A stretch of DNA of 64,000 nt, from assembly GCF_000972845.2 (NCBI RefSeq), contig NC_040029.1:2764695-2828694 (forward strand), written 5' to 3'. Below, piece after piece: positions 39,234 to 51,666 of this stretch. The notes beneath the pieces were generated by a model. The model was not told the DNA's origin, searched no databases, and saw only the letters and a list, made by a program, of their open reading frames with translations. The position numbers were made by a program, and so were the translations under genes. Positions within the stretch are counted from its first letter, which is position 1, and every line of letters begins with the position of its first letter. Source of the stretch: Larimichthys crocea. Taxonomy: Eukaryota > Chordata > Actinopteri > Sciaenidae.

Positions 39234-41546
39234 CTAAAGGGAAAATATATAATTCAATAAATATTGCGGCAAACAACATTGGCAAAGACATTTGAAGGTG
39301 ACATCAACATTCAAGAAAACATGATAATGTACATTGGGAGGTGACGACAGATTAGAAAACAACGATAAGCCACCGAGCCGCCAAATGAGACACGTCTCTG
39401 GCATTTGAACAAGCTAACAGGGAAGTCTGAAAGTTACATTAAAAGTGCATCAATACCTTTTAATATTTAAACAGCCCCTTAATTGCACTGTTGTTAGAGA
39501 AGCAAATTTAAAACGCTTTCTCAAGACTAGAGAAAAAAAAATCGAATTTTCAAACTGACACCCATTTGTTGTTTACATTATGACGTATTTCAGGTCAGGG
39601 TCGTGAAACCAAAAACACTGACATTTCCAACCATGTAGGAAAAATAAAATTATCCAGTTTGAGCTAAAGCCTGCTCATACCAGAAAGAGAAACAGGGAAA
39701 TTATTTATATAATAATTGGTAAAATGTCGCAGCTGGCTAACCACTAACAGGCTAGCCAGCCGGCTAATACTAGCTCCCTAAGGTTCTTTAAATTTTCTCT
39801 GTCTGTACTATTAGTAGTTAATTTTATGTTCATGAACCAATTAATTGGTTGTTGCAAGTCTACAATGAACAGTTACTGAAAAGAGGGGGCTCTATGAGCA
39901 AGCAAATTCACTAAGTATCATTCATAAGTCTCATTAGCTTGGTCGCTAACGGGACGAGTTCAGTTTATTCGGAAAAGTAGCGTCGTCTCCTGTCTCGTAA
40001 CTGTCTACAAATCATTTCTCTTTTGTGGAGCTGAGTAAATAAGTATACAACAACGATAACAACAAAAACAACATAGCTAATAAGCTATGATGGGCTCCAC
40101 CATTTTGGACTTTCTGTTCCCTCAAATGTCAATTCAGCTAATTTGGACCTGATGTGGTGGAAAGAACTGACTTCATTGTGAATTTAAACTGTTTTCAATG
40201 CTGGTTTTGCCGGAATATTACAACACCAGAGTCTAAACACTTCAGGGAAATGCTCAGCAGAGAGTTTTGATGTTTTCAGAGCCTAATAAACAACATTTTA
40301 TTGTTGCTTTCATTTCCACTCCCTCCCTAAAGTGCAGTAGAAAAATGATTTATAGCTCAAGCTGGCTGTCGGCCTGTTTCGACATACTCATTTTGCACAA
40401 TTAGTCAAATTTAGTCAAGTGTTGGTCAATTAAAGCTTTTGGGCCCATTACGGGTCCATTAAGAGGTTTTGTGTTACGCAACTTGTTGTTGTTCTAATCT
40501 CAAAAACAGTGTCACAGATTGGTGAGAGGCCAAATTACATTTATTCATCACCGGGATTTGAGAAATCGTTGGCCAAATTCTAGAGGCTGAATACAGCTGT
40601 GAGAGTTTTACTCATGGCTCTCCAGTATGATACAGGGGACGCCATAAAGCTGTCATGTGGAGAACAGTTATGATAATCTGTCTTCTGAGGGGCATTATGT
40701 ATGTGGAGCTGTTGAGGTGAAATGAATGGGCACAGAATGGCTGTCTAACTGATACAAATGTGCAGTTATGAACTCAAATAGCTCAGGCGTGATCAGAGGG
40801 ATCATTCAGCTCCTAGGATCATGGTTGCAACTCATTAGGGTGAAGCTAAAATAAAACAACAATGCAGTTACACACCAATGACTTCACATTATACCAACAA
40901 CATATCAGAGACAGGGGACAAACAGCGTCAGGTTTCCTTTGTGCAGGACTAAGAAATTCTTCTTCTAATCACCTCTGCACGCAGACTAACAGTTACAGGA
41001 GCAAGGGTGAGAGTCAGTTCCCAACTACAGTGACGAGTTGTTGTGTAAGCCCTCCGAGCAAAAGGTCTTTGATCCAGCACAAACAACAGTAGCTCCTCTT
41101 TTTGTCCCAGGCAGCAAACCCCCCGCCCCCCATCACCGGCTTTGGCTCTCATTCAAAAGATCACATGTTCTTAAACACTTCCTTTACAAATGAGCATCCT
41201 AATGACATCACTCCCCCTGCTCATTTCCTGTTGGTGTGGAAAGCCTCGACCGCATCCGCTCTGTCCTCCCAAAGGAAGCAGGTCACTTCCCCGAGCAGGT
41301 AGCTCGCTGACAGATAGCTTCCTCGTCTGGTGGGGCGGGGGGCCACATAGATTGGGATGCTACTACGCATTGAGTTTTCGTTGGTGCAGAGTATTCCAGT
41401 AACATGTACATCAATTGAAGCTTATAAAACCCCTTTCCGGACAAATAAGGGGTCTTTAGCATGCAGGAAAGAGCGCTGCCCCATTGCTTCCTGCTTGCAC
41501 TGTGCTCTGTCCTCATTCTCAGTCTAATCCTCCTCAGTCTGATCAG
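39234..41546 (-). other. rnd3: rnd3 3' UTR, maximal extent
   Basis: Sequence after the stop codon with no further coding potential. The UTR ends at one of several AATAAA signals, so its length is about 1.0 kb (signal 40540-40545), 1.25 kb (40297-40302) or 2.3 kb (39228-39233). Another hexamer lies at 39964-39969. The ends cannot be fixed from the sequence alone. Confidence 0.5.
40297..40302 (-). terminator. rnd3: Candidate poly(A) signal of rnd3
   Basis: The minus strand reads CAACAATAAAATG, followed at once by the GU-rich TGTTGTTTATT. It would give a 3' UTR of about 1.25 kb. An 8-mer GCACTTTA lies 26 nt upstream. Confidence 0.4.
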
Positions 41547-41795
41547 TCACATGACCGAGCAACTTTTGGCTTTGTCCTTCCGGAGGTCCGTGGCCACAGC
41601 CGCCAGGTCGGGCCTACTGGGCATGTGTGAAATCCTCTTGGTGCCGCGGGCGGTCTTACTGCGCTTGACGTTTTTGTTGTTTTTATTGATGCAAGCCAGC
41701 GTGGCCACATGGAAAATGTCTCTGACGCTGTTCTCCGACTGCTGAGCCGAGCACTCGATGTAGGGCGCCGAGATTTGCTTCGCCATGCTGGAACC
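41547..41795 (-). CDS. rnd3: rnd3 coding exon 5 and stop (residues 162-243)
   Basis: It is 249 nt including TGA (41549-41547). The acceptor is TCCTCCTCAG/GGT. It encodes [20 protein letters not shown], then the basic Rnd tail [10 protein letters not shown], and ends KAKSCSVM. Cys240 is the predicted farnesylation site. Ser239 and Ser217 align with human Ser240 and Ser218, which are phosphorylated and involved in 14-3-3 binding. The position equal to human Ser210 is Thr209 here. The alignment to the human protein is from memory. Confidence 0.95.
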   Translation of the reverse strand, partial: GSSMAKQISAPYIECSAQQSENSVRDIFHVATLACINKNNKNVKRSKTARGTKRISHMPSRPDLAAVATDLRKDKAKSCSVM

Positions 41796-44700
41796 CTGAG
41801 GAGGAAGAGGTCAAATATGGTCACCACCGGAAAAGGATTTTCGCTCTTATAGGGATCAGTTAAACATGGCTTAAAGTAGAGTACAATGAGTGGCTATTCA
41901 TGAGTGATTTCACTCACTAGTTTACTAATTGTATGTTTCATTTAAATTTCTGCATACCTGGTCATAAGAGACTGGTGTCTGTCTGTGGTTGGAAAGCTCC
42001 ACCAGCGTGCTCAGGTCGGTGCGCAAGTCTGACTTGCATCCAACCAACAGCATCTTAGTGTTGGGACAAAACTCCTGGATCTCCCCTTTCCACTGTGGAG
42101 AAAGACAAAAGCTTGTAATGAGGCAACATTTAGAGACAATCCTTTATTTCATTCGACAGTAGTGAGAAAATTCTGCTCCATTTTCCCAAAATATCAACCG
42201 AACAAAGACGCTTAAATCCAAGAGTTCAAATATTTGATAAAATATGCATGTTGGCCCGAATGATCTGACACAAAATCCCAGGACTTCTACCCCCATCACC
42301 CATCCATTAGGTACAAAGGTTACAGCTGCCACTTCCTGGAACCCCTCATGCTTTGAACCCTGAAAAGGAACTACAAATAATCCCCATGTTTCCTCCCTGA
42401 CAACAATAAATGCTCTGTGATTAATGGCATTTCTCCAGGGGATTTAATCTGAGGCTAATATGCCTCAGGGCTGGCTGGCGGGCTGGCTGGTCAGGGGATC
42501 AAGTTCATCGACGTCCAAAGAGGAAGTTGTTTAGTACAGTCTACCACTTTCTGTCTGCACAAACAGCACTTGACTAAAAGCCAAAACCCAACGCTAATTC
42601 TAATCTACAAGCTCATTGTCTGAAACATGGCCTTTGACGAACATAACACAGTTTGATCACCAGACAGACACTCACATTGTAGCATGTGAGCAGCCCAATG
42701 ACTGGAACAACTGGTTAACACATTCCTAATTACTGCTAATGATGGTAAGCTAACATGATTTAACAGTAACACTGTTGGATGACTGGTGAAAATACATATG
42801 CCCAATTAAAAAGAATGAAACAGTTCACGATTTTTAACAGCAGATCATATACATTTAGACCTCTATTATGGTTGCCACACATGGCTATAGCTTCCAGACT
42901 TTCTAGACTGGGTATGTTTACATTTCACTCATTTTAGGCCAAATAAATAAGTTGAGGGTCACTGGGGAACCTCTACCCATGACCTCAAAATTCCTAAAAT
43001 TGTAGCTGTTGGGGGTCGATCACAAAGAAGGCGTCACTGCAGACATTATCTAGGGTAGAGGTTTGGAAAGGTCATGGACCTGGGATCAAAGTTAGGCCAA
43101 GTCCTCTCCTGTTCGCATTCCCCCTTTGTATGATTCATTTGTATCTGACCATAGAAAAGGAAAGCACAACACGGTTCTTTAGAAGGACTCGTCTTGGTCC
43201 AGTCACAAGCATGATCTGACCTAGATCTGCAAATTTGATCTAAAAAAGGTTCCCATAGCACGAAGCGCTTTGATGAGTGAAATCAACCATTGCAAGCAGC
43301 TAACCAGAAAATGCAAGGTCTGACCTGGGCTGACAAAAAAGTACATTCCCTTCATGACAGGACCTGAGTAATTCAGTTTCAAAACACCCTAAGTCTGACT
43401 GGGTCCAGTTGTTGGCTCCCAGAATGAGATCATGTCTAGTTTTTCTTGAATTCCTTTCAGACTGGGTCTCCTTTGAAGATGCCAAGTTAATGTAGGTTTT
43501 CCATGGATCTGTTTCAGATTGGGACTTGGTCGTATTGTAACTTTTATAGACAGCTAAAATAAAACACCATGAAAACAGGATGTTCTTTACAAAAGATGAG
43601 CAAGTGCCAGGTGTGTTTTAACCGTACAGAACAATAGGTTTACATTTTTAGCATTTCTGGTCCCACCACAGCCTTCCATCAGTCCTATGTGTGATGCTGC
43701 ATGTTTTTATGTTTAGTACACGCTCTGATATGGGGGAGTCATGTACAACCACAGTCATCAGACAGTAACCACCAGCGGCTTCATGTGAGTAACTCGTCGC
43801 TACACCACAGTATGGGTTCAGAAGTCAGCGGAGAGTGTTACTTCCCTCTTCCAGCCGCTCAAGGGACTTGACCCAACCACCTTCAAGTCACACTAGAGCT
43901 TTACAACTTTACATCACAAGATCTAACGTGACAGAGGCAACAGAAAAATCTCCTGACCATAAATACAACATGGCCTTTGTCAGCAGATCAAGCTAAATCA
44001 AAGTCAAGGGATGTTTACAGTTTACAGGCTAAAGACTTCTCCTGAGCTCATCAAAGAGCATGATAATCGCCTCAGGGATTAATGTGTCAGTAAAGAGCAA
44101 CAAACCTTTTTCAGTACGCTGTCGAGCGTTTCAGGGCGACTGATGTCGAAACAGATGAGGACGGCATCAGAGTCTGGGTAGGAGAGGGGCCTTACATTGT
44201 CGTAGTACGGAGAACCTGAAACAAAATGAAAAGACAAAAATGAAGCGTATTGACACAACGTTTAGATTCAATTTGGTCGGTCTTTAAAGCTCTTTGACAA
44301 GAACACAGAGACACACAAATACTCACACAACCAGGTTTATGCAACATAACTTCATCCTTGTGAATTTAGGATTGGAAATCACTTCAAGCACTCTAGTTAC
44401 GACTGATTTAATTTGCTGTTGAACATTATTTTGGGAGCTCTCCAAACAGGGATTCAGCTTTTGCCAACAGTGCTTTACAGACAGAAAATTGGACAACTTG
44501 TGTCACAGGTTTTCCAATTCAAGAACTTTTTTTTTTTTACTGGGAGACATTTTGACTTCACTGAACAGGAAATACCTGCATTGAAGTGAGGGGCAGTGAC
44601 CAAAGCTACAGAAAACCTCAAATATCTTTTCTAGAATGCATGAACACAGCCAAATCATCGCTTTAAAGTCTAAAGCGTTTCTGACAGTTATTCTCATATG

Positions 44701-45106
44701 ACATGAACGCAGCTCAGCCATAATCCATGGCAACCAGGCGAGAAAAACAAATATGCAGCATCAGTCGGAAAAATGTGCTGACTGTGACAAGATCAGTTGT
44801 TGAAGAAATCCTCTCAACAGAAACAGAGAACTTCAGAGCGAGGAAATGAAAAATTGAAACCATGTGTGAGGGAGACGCCCATCCCTCCGCCAGACTGAAA
44901 CATCCACGGAGAGGAAGGGAGGGGAGGCGAAGGGGAGGAGAGGGTGGCGTCATGTCAAGGTGAGTCAAGATCACATGACAGGCGAGAGCTGACCACACAC
45001 AACTAGCTGCCAAAAAATCTGGAGAATTTTGTTTTTGGTAACTGAAGGTTCCCCTGGGAGGTCTTTTTAAAAACACTGCTGTGGGGTAAAGCCAGGAATG
45101 CACCAT

Positions 45107-45137
<31 letters not shown>

Positions 45138-47288
45138 AGGAATCTAGTGATCCTAATCTAAACAGTCTGGATGGGAGACAACACTGTTTAAACAACCCGT
45201 GCTTCCTTCCAGGCCTGGGCCTCGCACAACAAAGCATGACACTGGCTGATGTGTGCACGATAAACGTACAACCGCCGCATGCAGAAATCAGAACCGTGTC
45301 TATGTCCATAATCACGCATTCCTAGTGTTTGAGCGCGGGTTTGAGCCTCCCATCCGCCCCGCGGGTCATTTTAGCGTCTTTCAGCTCGTTGTTTTGGTTT
45401 ACTGGGCTGAAACTACTGTTTTGGTTCAACGCTCTTGTTGCATCGTTTCAAGGCGCTGGTTTCAGAGCTTTAACTGACTGAAAGATCACTGCTCCATCCG
45501 ACGGAGACCGTGAACAATTCTGTGAAAACTGAAGTTGCGCTGAAACACATTGCACATTTGGCTAGGCGTAAATTGCAATGCACATTTACAAGCTAACTGG
45601 CCGCAGTTAAACAGCCCCTGACTTTATGGGGGACTATTTGGCACAGAGAAGCGACAGGACATTTTATGTTTTGAGGGGGTCAGTAATGCAATGGTATCGC
45701 TTTCCCAAATGTTGATACACACTTTCACAATGTCTGTCTTAATGCCTTTCACTATATTGAAAAACTCAGTGAAGTGTGAACGCCAGGAGCTGCACAGAAT
45801 AAATTATTCTGATGTCTTGATCTGAACATAATGTGTTTCATATGGGAACAGGCTTCCCAAGGACTCTTTGCTTTTCCACTCACTCCCCTGAGAACCTTTT
45901 GGAAAGCCGTCTTGTTAGGTGACACCACCTATACACAAAAGGCTCCGACTCTGAGCGGCTATCATCGACACAACACTGAAAGTACAAGGCGAGGAGGGAA
46001 TGTGGGATCCCCCCGCAAGAATTTATTTCTCATTTTTCATGGCTGTCTCACAATCAATCACGACCACATTGCATTGTTTGAAGTTTTTTTTTTTTCCCTT
46101 TCCTGCCCTCACTGTCTGGAACCAATCATGGAAAAATAAGATCCCGCGACTGAAAGGGTAAGCTGTAGTCGGTTGACATTTTACAATGAATTGATTGTTT
46201 TTACCAACCCAATGAGATGAAAAACACATATCTGAGTTGCTGGTTGCAGTGTGTGAGGTCTTGTTTTAAAGTGTCTCCACATATTCCTGTGAATTTACCT
46301 GGAGGTACGTGTATTTATAGCTGGAAATCCTTTAAGTGCAGCTCTCTATTTAAGGCCGCAAAACATAAGCAGCAACTCTCACGGAGGATCACAATTTAAA
46401 TCTGGTTGAAGTGTGTGTGCAGCTCTGTCAATGGTTTTCTTTAGTGTAGTCTTTACTGCTTTAGGTCTGAGACTAAACTCTGCTTTGAGGTCATCTTTCT
46501 GCCAACTGGAAAGATAAGAAGAAATCCCACAGCTGAAACACACACACACACACACACACAAAGACCTGGTGACTGTCATCTAATTAGCTCCTGTCATTGT
46601 TCTCCCACAGGATCTCTAAATCTGGAAGGAAGACACACACCCTGTCCACCCTCTGTGTCCTTTAAACACACAGTGACACGCACAATGTCCAGCCCCCTCG
46701 CCTTCTCTTAAAACATATCCTCCCCCTTGTGTCTTGTACACACACACACACACAGAGCAAATGAACGCTGTTGTGTGTAAAACGGGAAACAATACCAATC
46801 TTCCACTGTGGTCCTGATGAAAAAACGACAAATGATTTTCCATGACTAAGTAAAAAACTCTTCCAAGATGTAAAAATGTCCTTCCTTCCTGGTTTGCTAA
46901 TGTGCTTTCTCAGCACAACTTAATGTAATAAATACACTTGAAACCAGTTGGGAAATACATTCTGCCCTATTCATGTAATGTGACTCATTATTCAAGTTGC
47001 CCAGATGTTCTCTAACTTCCATTGAAAAAAAACACAATCTGAAATTTCCCCATATTTGCCTGCCTGCAAAACGGTTTTAAAATATTCCGTGTTATTCAAG
47101 ACAGACCACTTTCCTTTTGCACAAATGTTTCACTGACATGGAGATTTACTTTATCTCACACAAACACACACAGTCCTGAGGTAAGCCAGCTGCGTCTGAC
47201 ACTCTGGAGGTATGGCAACAGGTCTGCAGGCGTGCTGATTTACTGCATAGCTGACATAGCTGAGCAGAACTCAGCGAAAGGGTGGTGA

Positions 47289-47332
<44 letters not shown>

Positions 47333-50300
47333 AGAGGCGTTAAGCCTTCGGGGACACCTGTGGAAACAGCAAACAGCGACAGCCACGTCGAGCCATCCTA
47401 CACCGTCCAGATTACAGATATAACATCTCGCCAGCCAGACACGTTCAACACAAACAGAGGAGACAGAGAGCAATTTAAACTGGAATAACCTGAAGTCAAG
47501 TCTGCTGTAGTTGCTGTGGTTACCAAGATATCTGTTGCTGCATCATGCTAATACAACACATCACAATGTATTACAGTGTGTGCAGATGCAATATGATATA
47601 AGGCACGTTACAACATGATGATATATGATATAATATAATGTGTTACATGTATCAATATAACATAACAGTGTATGTTGATGAACACTATATTACAATATGT
47701 AGTGTTGCAATGCGCTGTGTTACCATAAGACATGTTACGATAACTTTCTATGATGCAACGTTGCGATACAATATGTTACCATCGGATTTGATACAATGAA
47801 CAGTGTTGCTACACAACATAACACACTATATGTTAATAAATGATGTTACGATACAACACGTTGTAAGACAAAGTGTTCTGATACGTTATGATCTACACTA
47901 TGTTGCGATAAGACATGCTACAATACGTAACTGTTATGAGCGACCGTATATGTAACAATGCCACTTTGATATTTTTATCTAATATCAATATTTTACCCTA
48001 AAATTATGTTAAAATATGCTACAATATGCTATGTTATGATGTGTATTGATTCATCATTAAATATTTTATGGTATATGATACAATAGGACACACACTGTTC
48101 TACTGAAGCCTTTCAATATTTTGAAAAAATACATTTTTCACGACCTCGGTTCGGAAAAAAAATGGTTTAATAAAATGTAGCAAACAGTATTTTATGTTTT
48201 AACACAACCATTCAATACTTTTGGTTAAATAAGATCCTCTAAAGTCAGCAAAGTCATGACTGAGATGAGGAAATATCTCATCAAATTGCCAGAGTACACA
48301 CTGTCGTTTTGTCCCTCATTGCTTCACTTATGTGGGGCTCAACAATATTGATTGTCTGTTTGCCTGGGGCCAGTAAGATGGCACATTGGGCTTGTAAATC
48401 TAGCACCTTGATTTCCTGCTGATGAAAAGAAGCTCAGGAGTGAATTAAGTGTCCAACAAGACAAACAAGTTCAATTTCGACTGAATGAAAAATCCATCCA
48501 GATGGGAACCTAGAACATAAAGATCCATCATAAACAAGCTCTGGAGGTGTGAATGACACTCAAAGTACGAGTACTCAAGTACAACACAAATGGAGTACAT
48601 GGCATTTAAACAGGAGGGTGAATGGAAGGACGGGGAGAGCCAGGAAGGTGTTCAGTGTCACGAAGACCGGACACGGATTTTAATGTCAGGTGTAACACCA
48701 CACACAAAGTCCTTCCATGACATTAGCCGACAGGAAGTCTATTAATCTCTTCCAGGGTTCCACTGTCCTTCAGTTCATACACTGTATAACGTTAGCTCAA
48801 GGCTCTCTAGCAGTCGGCAAATTCCAGCGTGATTCAATTTCCCCCCTTGGAAACGAGGTAGGGCTTTAGTGAACCACGCCACTTCTCTTTCACTCCACCG
48901 AGGATCTAGGCCTGCTGGGTACAATAGGGGTCTTTGTGGAGGAGGAAGTAGAAACCTTTAGTCTGAGGAATGCCAGACATGCGTCTCCAATTCGCTGAGC
49001 CCAGAAATGTGATCCAACGCAACAATGGCTGCCGAAAAAAGGAATGGAGGGGCCACAGTGCAGAGTGAAGAAGTCCCACAGCTATGCTGTCCAGCATTAC
49101 AAGGGGGGGGAAACAGCACATGCAACACGCTCGAGAAGTTACAGGAGGGAAGTGATGCTGCTCTGACCAAACTCTGTCAATATGCATCTTCCTTTAAAAC
49201 TTCTTTATCTGACTTTCTTGTTTTTTTTTTAAAGTGGGTCATCTTTTAAAGTGCAAAGTCGGCAGCTGTTCAAATCAGCGCTACACACACAAAAAAACAA
49301 ACGACTTTCCCATGAGGTTCTCCGGGATAAGATCCACTGGGCCTGACACACTTTGGCAATCCTTGATGTGAAAACGCCTGAAAGTTCCTGTGTTTATCTG
49401 ATCAGATTTTGTTTAGCCAGGCTTTGAAAAAGTCCTTTAAGAAAGTTGCAACAAATATCTCTAGGCCACTGATGCTATGTTTTTCTGCAGTTCACTCAAT
49501 AAGTATGAATATTTCCCCAGTGCAACGGTGCAAAATCTGTTTAAAGCAACATTCCATGAGTGCTGAAACCATTAGTTGATTGACCGAAAATTTAAAAAAC
49601 AGCTATTTTTAAGCTGCTTTAATATTAACAATGGGTAAGACTGTACAACAGTCCCACTCTACAGATCATTTTAGCCTCTTTTAGCTCATTGTTTTGGTCT
49701 ACTGGCCTGAAACTATGGTTTTCTTACACCGTTCTCATAGCGTTGTTTCCAGAAACAGCTTTAACAAACACACCAAACAGTCTCAAACAACAGAAAGACA
49801 AAGCGAAGGACCTTCAGTCAGTCAGGAGTTGCAGATCATGTAGCCAACAACTATTTATGCAGATTTAAATCACTAAATTGGAAATATCTGAAACAATTGC
49901 CGGTTCCAGCTTTTCTAAAGTGAGGATTTGCTGCTTTTCTCTGCTTTATATGATTGTTAATTAAGAATATTTGGGTTTTGGACTGTAGGACAAGCAATTA
50001 AAAAACATCACCATGGGCTCTGGGAACATGTTCTGGGCCTTTCTTTACATTTTAAGAACTAAAACCAAATTGGCAATAATAAAAAAATGTTAGTTGCAGC
50101 CCCGCCTGCGATTACATACTTGGTGGTGGTAGACAACCACTGACTAACTCAGGAAAATGAGAAGAGGCCTCAGGCACGCGGGCGCTGAGCTGCGGGGGAC
50201 GTTCTGTTTACCTTCCCTGTCTGTTCCCATCCTCTCAAACAAACACCTTTGCAGCTCATTTAGACATGCAGGCAGACAGTGTAAACCGCTTCCTCTGCGG

Positions 50301-50645
50301 GTAAAAGTATTGCAAAGCATCAAAGACTGCGCCTCGGTCCCGACGGGGGCCCCACCCTGAGCACGGGAAGCAGAGCTAGCACGGACAAGCAGGGGCGGAG
50401 GGACAAATGGAAGGCTACACAACTGGCAGGCGTTTACCTTTAATGACCTGAATTACTCTCATCACCCTCCCTTTTTAAAACACACACACCAGGCTGCTCA
50501 TTAGGCCACTCATCACTGCAAAGAACAAAGACCACCACAGTTTGTGTGTAGGTGTGTATTTGTGAGGGAGGAAAGGGAGGGGGGGGGGGGCAAAGTGTTT
50601 GCCTTCTCCTCTGTGTCCTGGTCTTTGTCCCAGTGTATGCTGGGG

Positions 50646-50681
<36 letters not shown>

Positions 50682-51445
50682 CTCAGGAGATAAGGGATCG
50701 ATTGGATTGGCCATGGCCGATGGGTCTCTCTACAAAGGGACCAGTCAAGCCGAAAGCTGTATCAATCAGTCCCTGCTGTGTGTGTGTGCTCGTGTGTTGG
50801 GTGGGGGGTTAGGATTGAAGATGGGGGGTGGGTGGGAGTATCTGGCTGCATCTTAGACCCACTGATCTAATAGGACCCCCCCTCCTCCTCCTTCTTGCTG
50901 TTTTATGAAGCAGAGAGAAAAAGAAAAATGGCTCCAGGCGTCCGGCCAACACAGCGCAATAAAACAAAATTCTCACTCTCTGGCTTGCTTTCATTTTCTT
51001 CGCCTTTCCACTTCCACAATACACACACGCTGTAGGGGTGGAGGAATTTGAAATGTGAGCTCCTTGTTTTGCTTGCTTGTAGTGTTACTAAGCCTGAAAA
51101 TGAGGATTATCTGCTGATGCTCTTATTTTCATTTCCTCTCAGCAGAAAAAAAAAAAAAAAAAAAACTCGAAACTTTCCCCTGCCCAGCTGTCGGGAAATT
51201 TGTCTTCGAAAATCCGGACTTGCGAATTGACTTTTCTCGTACCGAGAAAACTCAAACGTCGCCTAGGAATTCACAGGCCAGAGACCTGCAACAGCTGGCT
51301 GTCGACTTGTCCCCGCCCATCACACCCACCCACACACACGCACACACACACCACATGCTCGCACACACGCAACATACGCCTCACTCACGCCTGATTGCTG
51401 TGCTTTTCACTGCTCGGGCATTGATGGATGGGAAAAGTGGGTTTG

Positions 51446-51485
<40 letters not shown>

Positions 51486-51633
51486 GGACGCAGCAGCTGG
51501 CTTGGACCCTGAACATAAAGTCCAACCAACAAGGGTGATAAAAGCCAGAAAGTCAGTTACACATGTTGCACAACTAAACTTTTCCCGAAAACTGCAATGG
51601 GGATGAATTTCAAAGTGTGTTCTCCAGATGTAT

Positions 51634-51666
<33 letters not shown>

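Noticed and set aside
41102..41302. Open frames just downstream of rnd3 exon 5
   Set aside because: They lie in the rnd3 3' UTR on the opposite strand, with no domain or conserved motif.
41543..41827. 94-codon minus-strand ORF overlapping rnd3 exon 5
   Set aside because: A shadow frame. The true exon frame gives the Rnd3 C-terminus with ECSA and CSVM.
49025..49249. 74-codon ORF starting MAAEKRNGG inside rnd3 intron 2
   Set aside because: The start looks gene-like, but there is no donor site or domain and the C-terminal part is T-rich intronic sequence.
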